A stretch of 64,000 nt of DNA from Persicirhabdus sediminis (GCF_016595495.1 NZ_JAENIM010000022.1:1-64000), one strand, 5' to 3'; positions 25,162 to 33,796 are shown, numbered from the stretch's first letter. The notes: generated from the letters alone by a model not told the origin. Numbers and translations are program-made.

Positions 25162-25749
25162 CTATTCAGCCTCGGCTTGCTTTTTAGCCATCAGCTCATC
25201 TTTTCCTTCCAGCAGAGCTGAAATGAACAACAAGCTAGCGGCGATGCAAATACAGCTATCGGCCACATTAAAGGCTGGCCAGCGGTAGTTGATGAAAGGA
25301 ATCGTCACGTCAATAAAGTCGACAACGTAACCGTGAAGCAGACGGGTAAAAAATGGCTCGTCTGTGTTTGATGAGAGGAAGAAACCCTGCAGCAAGCGGT
25401 CAGTGAGATTGCCAAAAACACCAGCTAACAACAATGGTGGAGCCCACTTGGACGGACCTGTAAAAGCACCCTTTTTCCAGAAATAGCTGACCAAGAAAAT
25501 GGCGATGATAGGCACAAACAAGAAAACGATAGGTGCCCATGTTGAGCCGTTGCCCATGCCAAAAGCCACACCTTGGTTATGCCGGCGCACAATATTAAAA
25601 TACCCCTCAATGATCACCTTAGTCGGCTCAAAGCCAGGAAATGGCTCCGCATAATTCATCACAATCCACCACTTGGATATTTGATCGATAATGAACAAGG
25701 GAATGGTCACCCACAGGACCATCTGGATCATTGATTTCTTGTTAACCAT
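25162..25749 (-). CDS. lspA: Lipoprotein signal peptidase (signal peptidase II)
   Basis: LspA (195 residues from the ATG at 25749) cleaves the signal peptide of diacylated prolipoproteins in the inner membrane. The aspartyl dyad is Asp117 in GVFGNLTDRLL and Asp164 in FNVADSCI; NIVRRHNQGVAFGM is the other family block. Four membrane helices are present. The frame extends to 25779, but the added residues are charged and unlike the family. The window encodes several lipobox-bearing substrates (30690, 57334, 61562). ileS, its common neighbour, is absent. Confidence 0.94.
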   Translation of the reverse strand: MVNKKSMIQMVLWVTIPLFIIDQISKWWIVMNYAEPFPGFEPTKVIIEGYFNIVRRHNQGVAFGMGNGSTWAPIVFLFVPIIAIFLVSYFWKKGAFTGPSKWAPPLLLAGVFGNLTDRLLQGFFLSSNTDEPFFTRLLHGYVVDFIDVTIPFINYRWPAFNVADSCICIAASLLFISALLEGKDELMAKKQAEAE

Positions 25750-25834
25750 AATGCAAGGCCTCGTGCGAGGCGCCCACATGAGTAGGCGTAAACTCGGCGA
25801 TTGTCACACTGAAATATGACTTTCTGCTAGCGAC

Positions 25835-26194
25835 TTAAACAATAGCTTGCTGAATGATCAAGTACACCCAGTAGCCCATCGCCACAGAAGCCGAAATCAA
25901 CAGGAATATCAAGAAGCCGCTAAGCTGCTGTTTGCGCCTTTCGTTCTTGATTTCCCCACGACCGTAACGCTCGTAGAAGCTTCTCTCACGCCGACGATCG
26001 TCGAGATCGTCCATTGGCGGTAGAATGCGCGCCGCTTCATCCTCAGCCTGACGCAGACGGTCTGGCTCGTTTTCCACAAAATCGCGCAGGCGCTGAATTT
26101 CATCCAGCAGCTTTTGCTCCTGGCTGGCCAATTCGTCGCTAGCTCGCTCGCTGCGCCCAGTTGGTGATCTATCTTTTTTGGCTAATAAAGGCAT
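25835..26194 (-). CDS. Small tail-anchored coiled-coil protein, unknown
   Basis: The 119-residue protein has a charged N-terminal two-thirds with heptad-like character (LASQEQKLLDEIQRLRDFVE, DRLRQAEDEAARI), an RRERSFYERYGRGEIKNE segment and one C-terminal helix (FLIFLLISASVAMGYWVYLI). It is predicted to sit in the inner membrane with the coiled coil in the cytosol. I recognise no family. It follows the next gene by 18 bp, a protein of the same architecture, so they are probably partners. Confidence 0.7.
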   Translation of the reverse strand: MPLLAKKDRSPTGRSERASDELASQEQKLLDEIQRLRDFVENEPDRLRQAEDEAARILPPMDDLDDRRRERSFYERYGRGEIKNERRKQQLSGFLIFLLISASVAMGYWVYLIIQQAIV

Positions 26195-26212
26195 CTATTT
26201 TCCTCTACGCAA

Positions 26213-26860
26213 TTATGGCATCATGAAATAAACTAAAGCGGCAATGATAGCCAAAACAACCATCGGCAGGTTGAAGGCTAAGCCGTTCATAAACTGCTGG
26301 ACAAACTCGCTGCGCACAACTGGCTTGATCACGCGCCCGCTGGACTTGCCAGCTGCCAATCCAAAGATGCTTGCGCTGCGGCCATCACAAAAATGCTCCA
26401 CCGCTTGCTCGTATTCATCTTCAGCTAGATCGATGGCTGAGATCGACTTCGCCAGCTCGTGACGTAGATTATCATTCGCCCAAGACTCTGGATCCAAACT
26501 TTCGATTTTCTCCAAATGCCCTGCAAAACAAACCCTTGCTTGCTCCAATTCCTCGAGCTCCTGGCGCATGACAAAAACCTCACGATCAATGGAAGTCACC
26601 GCCGTGCGCAGACGTTCAGTGATCTCCACCTGTCCTTGAAGAAATTCTTCCTTATCGCGGTTAAGTTCCATCAACTCAACACGCTTGCGCTCTACTTCTT
26701 CCTGCTGCTGTTGCAGCTGAACTAAGCGATCTTGGGCTTCTTGCAATTGAGCCTCAAAATCTTCTGACAAGGCCGAGCGACCTACCACGCTATCAGTGCG
26801 CATCTCCATCTGGGTTTCGCGGACATTGAGGTGGTGAGTATGTTCTGAGATTCGGGACAT
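26213..26860 (-). CDS. Tail-anchored coiled-coil protein, unknown
   Basis: The 215-residue protein is dominated by a long coiled coil at about residues 30-115 (EDFEAQLQEAQDRLVQLQQQ, ERKRVELMELNRDKEEFLQG, DREVFVMRQELEELEQARVC). A helical region follows, then a C-terminal membrane segment (MVVLAIIAALVYFMMP). It has no recognised family. With the 119-residue protein downstream it forms a two-gene unit of C-tail-anchored coiled-coil proteins, perhaps a membrane scaffold. It is divergent from the ECF sigma gene. Confidence 0.72.
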   Translation of the reverse strand: MSRISEHTHHLNVRETQMEMRTDSVVGRSALSEDFEAQLQEAQDRLVQLQQQQEEVERKRVELMELNRDKEEFLQGQVEITERLRTAVTSIDREVFVMRQELEELEQARVCFAGHLEKIESLDPESWANDNLRHELAKSISAIDLAEDEYEQAVEHFCDGRSASIFGLAAGKSSGRVIKPVVRSEFVQQFMNGLAFNLPMVVLAIIAALVYFMMP

Positions 26861-27090
26861 TAAGACAAGTTTGGTTAATCTTCACTCAATTTATTGAAAA
26901 TCCTCTGATATAGCCAGCAAATTATCAATTTATATTGACAAACAACCCCCCTTAAATGCTGCGCTACCGTCGAAACACCGTCAATAAACAGTATTTTTAA
27001 ACAAAATCAGCAAATCGAGCTTACCGCCGCCGCTAAATCTAATCGTTTTTTAATGGAATAAAGTAGCAGCTAGTCCATCTTATCCAGCAG

Positions 27091-27630
27091 ATGGACGAAT
27101 TTCAGCAACTTGTAGAAGCTCACTATCAGGCGCTATACCGCTTTGCCTATTCTCTGGCAAAAAACGCGGATGGCGCGTCTGATTTGGTGCAGCAGACCTA
27201 TTGCCGGTGGGCAGAAAAAGGTCACCAACTCAAAGACCGCAGCAAAGCGAAAACGTGGTTATTCACCACACTCTATCGTGAATTTCTAGCAACCAAGCGC
27301 AAACAAGAACGCTACAGCTCGGAGGACATTGACGAGATAGAATACAAACTACCCAGCCACAGTGACGCCAGCGATAGGCAAATTGATGCCAAAAGAGCCG
27401 TGCGCAAGCTCATGGAGTTAGACGAGCTGTTCCGCGCGCCGCTGAGCTTATTTTACCTACAACAACATAGCTACAAGGAAATCGCCAAAATATTAGACAT
27501 CCCCATCGGCACCGTCATGTCGCGCATCTCGCGTGGCAAAACTCAGCTGAAAAAAAATATGAGCGAAACAAGCTGCTCAGACAAAATCATTTCAATCAAA
27601 CCGGAGGCCCGCCAAAAGAACCATGGATAA
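27091..27630 (+). CDS. ECF-type RNA polymerase sigma factor
   Basis: The 179-residue protein has sigma region 2 (YRFAYSLAKNADGASDLVQQ, TYCRWAEKGHQL, KAKTWLFTTLYREFL) and region 4 (LMELDELFRAPLSLFYLQQH, then SYKEIAKILDIPIGTVMSRI and SRGKTQLKK). There is no region 1 or 3, as in ECF sigmas. A roughly 25-residue tail follows. The stop overlaps the next gene, which looks like its anti-sigma factor, so translation is coupled. The family matches the small ECF groups common in Planctomycetes and Verrucomicrobiota. Its signal and regulon are not visible here. Confidence 0.92.
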   Translation: MDEFQQLVEAHYQALYRFAYSLAKNADGASDLVQQTYCRWAEKGHQLKDRSKAKTWLFTTLYREFLATKRKQERYSSEDIDEIEYKLPSHSDASDRQIDAKRAVRKLMELDELFRAPLSLFYLQQHSYKEIAKILDIPIGTVMSRISRGKTQLKKNMSETSCSDKIISIKPEARQKNHG

Positions 27631-28549
27631 AGGAAACGCAAAAACAATTCTGCAAAGCTTCCGCTCAAATAGCCAGGATGCAGCCGATCCTCATTTCGCT
27701 GAAGCCCTCCAGCTGGCAGCCGAAGATACCGAACTAGCCAATTGGCTTTCCGATGAGCTCGCCGACGACGCAGCTTTCATCGCCGCAGTCAATACCATCG
27801 ATATCCCTGAGCACCTGCGCGAAGAAATTCTCTACGCCGTCCAGCCAGCGGATATTGTTGATGACTTCGACGACTTCGACCTAGCCTTTGCCGATGGCCT
27901 GCAATCCATCGCCGTGCCAGCTGGACTCAAGTCACAAATCATCGCCACTGCGGAACAAGAAGATGACGACTTATTCAAACCAGATAATGTCACCAGCATC
28001 AAAAAACCAACTGGCTGGAAACATCACTGGAGATCATTTGCTGGCATCGCCGCTGCTATCAGCCTCGGCGCCTACCTAGCTACCCAGATTGAGACACCTG
28101 AAAAATTCGCCCCGCTAGATACCCACGCAGTACAAGTTCAAGCAGGTGAATTTCTCAATGCCTCATTTGAGTTCTCATTGAACAACAAACAAAACCCAGA
28201 CAATACCCAAGTAGAAAACTGGCTCAGCGAGCACGAAATGCCCACCCCTGACACCATTCCTCAGGGCATCCGCAACCTGCCAGCTCTCGGCTGCAGCAAT
28301 ATCAAACTCTCAGACGGTGGCCAAGCTAGCCTGATCTGCTTCCCCATCGAAGGTGAAGGACCTGTACACCTCGTCATCACCAAGCGCACCCAAACGCGTG
28401 ATAAATTGCCAGCTCTCAGCCAAGTCTCCATAAAAGACTGCTACAACTGCTCATCCACTGAGTACAACGTCATCAGCTGGCAAGATGACCACAATACCTA
28501 CATCATGCTCAGCAAAATCTCACCGGAGAAATTAGCCAGTATCTTCTAA
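27623..28549 (+). CDS. Membrane-anchored anti-sigma factor-like protein
   Basis: The 308-residue protein starts 8 bp inside the ECF sigma gene. The N-terminal 135 residues are acidic and helical and would bind the sigma factor in the cytosol. One membrane helix follows at about 138-156 (FAGIAAAISLGAYLATQI). The periplasmic domain contains LPALGCSNIKLSDGGQASLI, CFPIEGEGPVHLVITKR and KDCYNCSSTEYN, with four cysteines that could sense redox state or bind metal. The GC...ICF...HL pattern recurs in anti-sigma-like proteins of Verrucomicrobiota and Planctomycetes. There is no classical zinc anti-sigma HxxxCxxC at the N-terminus. The functional assignment rests mainly on gene position and topology. 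Confidence 0.78.
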   Translation: MDKGNAKTILQSFRSNSQDAADPHFAEALQLAAEDTELANWLSDELADDAAFIAAVNTIDIPEHLREEILYAVQPADIVDDFDDFDLAFADGLQSIAVPAGLKSQIIATAEQEDDDLFKPDNVTSIKKPTGWKHHWRSFAGIAAAISLGAYLATQIETPEKFAPLDTHAVQVQAGEFLNASFEFSLNNKQNPDNTQVENWLSEHEMPTPDTIPQGIRNLPALGCSNIKLSDGGQASLICFPIEGEGPVHLVITKRTQTRDKLPALSQVSIKDCYNCSSTEYNVISWQDDHNTYIMLSKISPEKLASIF

Positions 28550-28570
28550 GATTCTGTAAAGCGACTCAAC

Positions 28571-28608
28571 AAGCGATGATCACACCAGCTGTGGTCATCG
28601 CTTTTTTT
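28571..28608 (+). terminator. Intrinsic terminator of the sigma/anti-sigma operon
   Basis: AAGCGATGATCAC (28571-28583) pairs with GTGGTCATCGCTT (from 28591) with one G-U pair, then seven T. The loop includes CCAGCT. Confidence 0.92.
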
Positions 28609-28742
28609 ATCCTGTTGACCGGCTGATTCTAAACAGCTTGATGAGTCCAGATGAAATTTTGTCACAGAAATAGATTGCATTATTCTCCAAATAATGCTTT
28701 TTTGCCGCCGCGTCAGCCGCTCAAGCGGTCACCGCAACAAGT

Positions 28743-28818
28743 GCAGGGATAGCTCAGTTGGTAGAGCAACTGGTTTACACCCAGTTGGTCGGGGGTTCGA
28801 GTCCCTCTCCCTGCACCA
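28743..28818 (+). tRNA. tRNA-Val (anticodon TAC), CCA encoded
   Basis: A 76-nt cloverleaf with acceptor stem GCAGGGA/TCCCTGC, D-arm with GCTCAGTTGGTAGAGC, anticodon loop TTTACAC (anticodon TAC), T-loop GGTTCGAGTCC and a genomic 3' ACCA. It is the first of two nearly identical copies. Confidence 0.97.
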
Positions 28819-28864
28819 TCTTTTCTCCTCTCGTAGTAGATTAGGTAGCAGATTTGATTTACGT

Positions 28865-28940
28865 GCTGGGATAGCTCAGTTGGTAGAGCAACTGGTTTAC
28901 ACCCAGTTGGTCGGGGGTTCGAGTCCCTCTCCCAGCACCA
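28865..28940 (+). tRNA. tRNA-Val (anticodon TAC), second copy, CCA encoded
   Basis: This copy is identical to the tRNA 46 bp upstream except for acceptor positions 3 and 70, where the A-T pair has become T-A (GCTGGGA/TCCCAGC). Pairing is kept, so both should be functional. A shared transcript ends at the terminator at 28965. Confidence 0.97.
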
Positions 28941-28964
28941 TCAAATTCTTCTTTTACTTGCCCG

Positions 28965-28992
28965 TCACACTCATTGCAGTGTGATTTTTTTT
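28965..28992 (+). terminator. Intrinsic terminator of the tRNA-Val pair
   Basis: TCACACT (28965-28971) pairs with AGTGTGA (28978-28984) and is followed by eight T, 25 bp after the second tRNA. Confidence 0.92.
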
Positions 28993-29131
28993 GCCCTAAA
29001 TTTCCAGCGCCCACGCGCCATGCCAGCTCACCGCTAGCCAGCCGCGCATCTTCAAGTTGACGCCAACTACATATTTACCTATGTTTGAATCGTTAGTGTA
29101 AATTCTAATTAACTGAACCCAGACTAAAACT

Positions 29132-29371
29132 ATGTTAGGCGAAATCCATTCATTGGTAAACGAATTCCCAAATCACTCCGAGACCATCAACAAACTCATC
29201 GAAAACGATGCCTCATTTGCAGCCGAAAATAAAAAGTACAACGCGCTGGATAAAGAAATCCGCACGCTAGAACTACGCGGCGGCCCAATCGACGACCCAG
29301 CCATGCACCAGCTCAAGCACGATAGATCTGAGCTCAAAGACTCACTCTATCAGATCATTACAGCTAGCTGA
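29132..29371 (+). CDS. DUF465/YdcH-family small protein
   Basis: The 79-residue helical-hairpin protein has the YdcH features: HSLVNEFPNHSETINKLIEN at the start, a polar helix FAAENKKYNALDKEIRTLEL, then LKHDRSELKDSLYQII. The family is widespread in proteobacteria and neighbours, and the function is unknown. It is monocistronic and closed by a terminator. Confidence 0.87.
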   Translation: MLGEIHSLVNEFPNHSETINKLIENDASFAAENKKYNALDKEIRTLELRGGPIDDPAMHQLKHDRSELKDSLYQIITAS

Positions 29372-29406
29372 TTAGAAATAATACTACAGCAGAAAGAGCG
29401 TTAGTA

Positions 29407-29434
29407 AAACCCAGCACTCACCTGCTGGGTTTTT
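29407..29434 (+). terminator. Intrinsic terminator of the DUF465 gene
   Basis: AAACCCAGCA (29407-29416) pairs perfectly with TGCTGGGTTT (29423-29432) and continues in T. Confidence 0.93.
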
Positions 29435-29542
29435 GATTTCCCGTATTTTTCCAAATAACACCCTAAACTAACAACAATCATTCTCCCCTTGCTCAGTTGG
29501 CTATCAATCGCTATGTCTCAATAGTCACCCACACAACGCGAT

Positions 29543-30601
29543 ATGAATCTTCCACGGCTAAAGAAATTGAGCAAAAAAGCCATCATCATAGCCATCCCCG
29601 TTTGGCTTGTTATTTGGCTCACCGCTAGCTGGCTCGCGCCAAAAGTCTGCAACAAAATCCTCCCCAAGGTGCAGGCAAAAACCCAAAGCATGGGGGTGAA
29701 AATCGACCATATCGAATTTGCCAATATCAAAGTAGCTCCTTGGCTGACTCAAGTGACGATAGAATCTATCAAGATGAACTTCGACACCATCCCCGGTGAC
29801 AAACATCATCTCAAATCCACCTTCAAATGCGACAGCGTCGTCGTTAGCCTGCACAATCCATTCACCCTGCGAGGCAGCGTCAAAGCATCTGACTTCGATA
29901 TCCAATTCCACCAATCAGATTTACCCAAAGACATCCCCTTCGACCGCTTTACCAAAGGCCAAGTCTATCTAGCAAATGTGCCCATCGTGCAGCCAAAAGA
30001 GGCCGCCAAAGAAATCCTAACGGGCGTAACCGAACTCTTCAATACCAACAGCGGCACTGGCGACTTCAGATTCAGCGGTGAGGTAGTCATGCGCGCTGGA
30101 GACAACGAAATTCCAGCCAAGCTATACACCGAACACGACGGCGACCAATATCGCCTGCGCTTCAGCGAAGATGATGTCAGGGCCATCGCCAAAGCTCTCA
30201 AAGTCGATCTCGCAGCCGAACAAATCAAACTCGTCTCCGTCTACCCACTGCGCATGCCCGTCATCATGCTCATCACCGACAAAGCCGAAAAACTCAGCAA
30301 ACGCTACCAGCCGCGCGACAAATGGAAACAAGACGCGCTGCGCCATACCAGCTGGAGTTTTATGCTCACTGAGACATTCGGCCCCGATTTCGCCAAATAC
30401 GTCACCGACGCACAGGAAACCAAACCTAACAATGAGAAGTTTGAGCGTCTCATGGACTACAATAACAATGCGGTGGGCCGCAAGTTATTTGCTGAAAATA
30501 CCAAACTCCAGCAAATCCCCAATCTGCTAGCTACCGACCAACGCATCGTGCTCAGCCCAGATGACGCCAAATCTCGCCCAGCGGATTCGCTGCTTCGTTA
30601 G
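29543..30601 (+). CDS. Membrane-anchored protein with AsmA-like N-terminus and DUF6973-like C-terminus
   Basis: The 352-residue protein has an N-terminal signal anchor (KAIIIAIPVWLVIWLTASWL). An extracytoplasmic beta-rich stretch follows (VQAKTQSMGVKIDHIEFANI, TQVTIESIKMNF) that resembles the start of AsmA/DUF748-type envelope proteins. At about 263-320 it carries DALRHTSWSFMLTETFGPDF, then FERLMDYNNNAVGRKLF. The spacing of DALRHxxW and D-NN-VGR fits the DUF6973 family of putative phospholipase- or peptidase-like domains. I have not seen this combination named. Function is unknown; lipid or peptidoglycan processing at the envelope is a guess. Confidence 0.7.
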   Translation: MNLPRLKKLSKKAIIIAIPVWLVIWLTASWLAPKVCNKILPKVQAKTQSMGVKIDHIEFANIKVAPWLTQVTIESIKMNFDTIPGDKHHLKSTFKCDSVVVSLHNPFTLRGSVKASDFDIQFHQSDLPKDIPFDRFTKGQVYLANVPIVQPKEAAKEILTGVTELFNTNSGTGDFRFSGEVVMRAGDNEIPAKLYTEHDGDQYRLRFSEDDVRAIAKALKVDLAAEQIKLVSVYPLRMPVIMLITDKAEKLSKRYQPRDKWKQDALRHTSWSFMLTETFGPDFAKYVTDAQETKPNNEKFERLMDYNNNAVGRKLFAENTKLQQIPNLLATDQRIVLSPDDAKSRPADSLLR

Positions 30602-30689
30602 CTAACGAACAAGCGCTTCAGCGCTACGAAATTTGACTGTTTTTACAATCGACGTTTCTTAGCCAAGTCCAGCAGAATACTGGGCATAC

Positions 30690-32288
30690 ATGAACAAGCT
30701 AACTAAGATCACTCCAGTTATCCTAACGGGCCTACTCGCGCTCAATTCCTGCGAGGAAAAGCCCGCCGCCGAAATCAACGATAGCGAGCAGCGCATCAAA
30801 GAGAACACGCCAGCTCAGCAAGTTGATTTTTCGCCACAGCTAGCGCCAGTCATTTCCCAGCTAGATACTCAGGGCGAGTATTTCTCTATCACCAATACTG
30901 ATGGAGACCTCGAGAAATTTTGCAAATTCCTCGATGACTTTGTGCAAACATTACGTCAGGAAGAAGAATTCTCCGACATCTCCAGCCAAGTCATCTTGGT
31001 AGAAGTTATGAAAGAGCTCGGCCTAGATAACATCACCGCCAAAGGGCAAAGCTCATTGAACAAAGGTGACTACTATCACAACCGTACATTCTATCAAACT
31101 AATGGAAAGCGCACTGGCCTGCTCTCGCTCATGGGCGGCGGCGCCACTCCATACATTGGCCCAAGCTTCGCGCCAGCTGGAACGGATTTGTTAGTTGAGT
31201 TTGAAATCAACTTCAAACAAACCAAAGACCTCTACCAAAAACTCGCCAAACGCATGGGCATGGCTGAGGAAGCACAGATGACTCTCAACCAATCGCTCAC
31301 TCAAGGGGCGATGAACTTGGGCGACATTCTGGGCAAATTTAATATCCGCGTAGCCATGATGCTAGACCTGCAAGCAGATAGCAGCTGGACCGGTCCAGAC
31401 GGCACCGAATACCCTGGCGTAGAGATGGCAATGCGCATCGATAATGCCGCTTGGCTCTGGCAAGAATACGGCACGGATTACGAAGCCATGATGATGGCAG
31501 AAGAAAAAGACGGTCTAAAAATCATCAACATGGGTGAATCGACAGACACACCAATGGGCGAAATCACCCCTTCTCTAATCGTCGATATAAAAAATGATAG
31601 ACTCTGGCTAGTCTCTGATATCGCTCAGCTAGAAAAATACCGTGATGACAGCCCAAAGCTAGCTAGCTCAGAAAATTACCTAGCTGCCATGGATGGCATT
31701 CCAGCCAAAGGCAACGCACTGGTCTACATTTCTCACGACTTTTGCCAGCAACTAACCATGCCTCTCGTCAGCGCCATCGAGTCTAGTTTATCAACTAACG
31801 ACTATGTGGGAACCTACGCATCAACCACTGAGAGTTTGCTCGCGCCACTCGTCCAATGGTTCAACAAATCACCGCACGGCTACACATGGGCGCTAGCCAA
31901 TAACAGCGATGGAGTTCTCATTGCAGCCAACTCTCCTATGGCTAGCAAAGGAGTTTCTGTAACCAATGGCATCATGGCTAGCACGCTAACCACTTCCGTT
32001 TTGTTCACTGGCGCATCCACTTATAAAGACGAAGCAAATAAGGCGACCTGTGAGCTCAACCAAGAGCAGATGCAAAAGGCGATTCGATCATGGCAAAATA
32101 TCTACGATAAGCCAATTGGTGCACCTGTCGATAGGGACGAAATCTTTGGCCTTAACGCCATCATGGATCTACCAACTTGCCCGGTAGATAATACCGCTTA
32201 TATCTTGCTAGATACCATCCCAGAAGTTGGCACCTGCTATGCCACTTGCCCACACGGCCACGCGCCAGAAAACACCGAAGGCTGGTAA
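30690..32288 (+). CDS. Predicted lipoprotein, unknown
   Basis: This 532-residue secreted protein has a lipoprotein-type signal (TGLLALNSC, lipid acceptor Cys21; Asn at -2 is unusual). The body is mixed alpha/beta with repeated words of the type FxSITNTDGDLEKFCKFLDD and DIKNDRLWLVSDIAQLEKY, then GNALVYISHDFCQQLTMPLV. This reads like the large unnamed Verrucomicrobiota lipoproteins whose two halves resemble each other. I know no function. It follows the AsmA/DUF6973-like gene by 88 bp and has its own terminator. Confidence 0.72.
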   Translation: MNKLTKITPVILTGLLALNSCEEKPAAEINDSEQRIKENTPAQQVDFSPQLAPVISQLDTQGEYFSITNTDGDLEKFCKFLDDFVQTLRQEEEFSDISSQVILVEVMKELGLDNITAKGQSSLNKGDYYHNRTFYQTNGKRTGLLSLMGGGATPYIGPSFAPAGTDLLVEFEINFKQTKDLYQKLAKRMGMAEEAQMTLNQSLTQGAMNLGDILGKFNIRVAMMLDLQADSSWTGPDGTEYPGVEMAMRIDNAAWLWQEYGTDYEAMMMAEEKDGLKIINMGESTDTPMGEITPSLIVDIKNDRLWLVSDIAQLEKYRDDSPKLASSENYLAAMDGIPAKGNALVYISHDFCQQLTMPLVSAIESSLSTNDYVGTYASTTESLLAPLVQWFNKSPHGYTWALANNSDGVLIAANSPMASKGVSVTNGIMASTLTTSVLFTGASTYKDEANKATCELNQEQMQKAIRSWQNIYDKPIGAPVDRDEIFGLNAIMDLPTCPVDNTAYILLDTIPEVGTCYATCPHGHAPENTEGW

Positions 32289-32332
32289 ACTCAGCCAGCT
32301 GGCTGGCTAAATTACTAACTAAGCGTCATTTC

Positions 32333-32357
32333 AAAGCTCACCACCCGGTGAGCTTTT
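32333..32357 (+). terminator. Intrinsic terminator of the lipoprotein gene
   Basis: AAAGCTCACC (32333-32342) pairs perfectly with GGTGAGCTTT (32347-32356), with a 4-nt loop and a T-run. Confidence 0.92.
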
Positions 32358-32486
32358 TTACGTTTCAGGCAAACAGCAATATGTATCACAAACTTAAAAA
32401 CGTGCGTTTGTTAACATTTAAATCCAAAACCACCTAATAAGACATCATACTTAACCGTTAAAGCAGATGATTAACCGCATTATCCT

Positions 32487-33662
32487 ATGAGTCTACACGC
32501 CGAACTATCTCCAGAAGCTAAAAAACAACTTCAGCAGCAGCAAACGGTCGCCGCCATCAGTAGTGGGCTGATCGCCGTGCTTGTGGTTGTTCTCTGTTGT
32601 GTTGCTCTCGCGATCATGATGATCGTCATTGAGGTTAAGGAAGAAACTAAAATTGTTAGCTACACGGCTCCTACTCACGAAGTGACCGAAATTCAAGAAA
32701 CTCGCCAGATCAACAGGCTCACACAACCGACTCCTCCATCTCCAACAATGAGCCAGACTAAGGTTATAGCTGCGCAGACCACCTCATCTGTTGCCATTTC
32801 TATCCCGCATGTCGACTCCGTTGAAATTGAAGCCGACTTCGGAAGCGGCATGGACTTCGGCAGTGACATGAGCTTTGCTGCTGATTTCTCATCTAGCAAT
32901 GAAGCGGTCACTGGCTGGGGCAGCTCATCAGATGCCGCTGGCGGGTTAGAAGGAACCTTCTACGACTTCAAACAAAACCGTGCGATGGAGCCACGACCAT
33001 TTGATCCTAAGAAGATGGAGCACTACACCAAACCTGTGTTAGAAATCTACAAAGAAAAATTTGCGCCATCCGCATTCAAAAACCACTTCGCTGCTAACAA
33101 AAAATTATACCTGAACTACCTAGCGATCCCCGGATCTCCAGCTAAATTGGGGCCTGAGTACTTTGGGGTGGAAAAAGAAGTGGAGCCAACTGGCTGGATG
33201 GTCCACTACAAAGGCACCATCCAAGCTCGAGAAGCTGGCCGCTACCGTTTCATCGGCATGGGTGATGACCAACTCTCAGTCTTCATCGATGGGCGCATGC
33301 GCTTAGAAGGAAGCTGGCCAGGCCTGCACCGCCATATCGCTGGCCGCTGGTCACCGTCACGCGGTGAGGAATTCAAAAGCCACGTCGGCCCGCCACTAAG
33401 ATACGGCGACTGGATCACACTCAAAGAAGGCCAGAACATGCAGATCGACATCGCCATTGGTGAGCGACCAGGTGGCGCAACTGGCTTCATCTTGATGATA
33501 GAGAAGCAAGGCGAAGAGTACCGGAAAACCAAAGACGGACGCCCAATCTGGCCACCATTCTGCATCGGTAAGCTAGGAGATGAAGACAAGAAGTTCCTCA
33601 AGAAGTTCCCTAACTGGGAATGGGAAACTGAGAAAGTACCACTCTTCATTTCCTACCTGTAA
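32487..33662 (+). CDS. Membrane protein with PA14-like domain
   Basis: The 391-residue protein has a short cytosolic start, one membrane helix at about 24-48 (GLIAVLVVVLCCVALAIMMI), a low-complexity periplasmic linker with Pro, Thr and Ser (70-155) and a C-terminal beta-sandwich. The word GTIQAREAGRYRFIGMGDDQ followed by LSVFIDGRMRLEGSWPG is the PA14 signature for carbohydrate-binding modules. Related TM-linker-PA14 proteins are numerous in Verrucomicrobiota and usually have no assigned role. It is monocistronic with two consecutive terminators. Confidence 0.82.
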   Translation: MSLHAELSPEAKKQLQQQQTVAAISSGLIAVLVVVLCCVALAIMMIVIEVKEETKIVSYTAPTHEVTEIQETRQINRLTQPTPPSPTMSQTKVIAAQTTSSVAISIPHVDSVEIEADFGSGMDFGSDMSFAADFSSSNEAVTGWGSSSDAAGGLEGTFYDFKQNRAMEPRPFDPKKMEHYTKPVLEIYKEKFAPSAFKNHFAANKKLYLNYLAIPGSPAKLGPEYFGVEKEVEPTGWMVHYKGTIQAREAGRYRFIGMGDDQLSVFIDGRMRLEGSWPGLHRHIAGRWSPSRGEEFKSHVGPPLRYGDWITLKEGQNMQIDIAIGERPGGATGFILMIEKQGEEYRKTKDGRPIWPPFCIGKLGDEDKKFLKKFPNWEWETEKVPLFISYL

Positions 33663-33704
33663 AGATCTAGCTAGCCATTACTAGCCATCGTAAAATAAAT
33701 AGCC

Positions 33705-33746
33705 AACCCGCTAGGACCCCATTTCCTAGCGGGTTGGTCTTTTTTT
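33705..33746 (+). terminator. First terminator of the PA14-like gene
   Basis: A 12-bp perfect stem, AACCCGCTAGGA (33705-33716) with its complement (33724-33735), is followed by a T-run from 33738. Confidence 0.94.
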
Positions 33747-33749
33747 ATT

Positions 33750-33796
33750 TTGGGCTGGCGGGAAAAACATAATAAAACCTGCCAGCCCAATTTTTT
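33750..33796 (+). terminator. Second, backup terminator of the PA14-like gene
   Basis: TTGGGCTGGCGGG (33750-33762) pairs with CCTGCCAGCCCAA (33778-33790) with a single G-U and is followed by six T. Two terminators in series shield the convergent creD gene. Confidence 0.88.

Noticed and set aside
26935-26963. Sigma-70 promoter upstream of the ECF sigma gene (TTGACA at 26935)
   Set aside because: TTGACA is present but no acceptable -10 box lies 16-18 bp downstream.
28694-28984. 96-codon frame covering both tRNA genes
   Set aside because: The frame is an artefact of the tRNA pair; both cloverleafs are complete.
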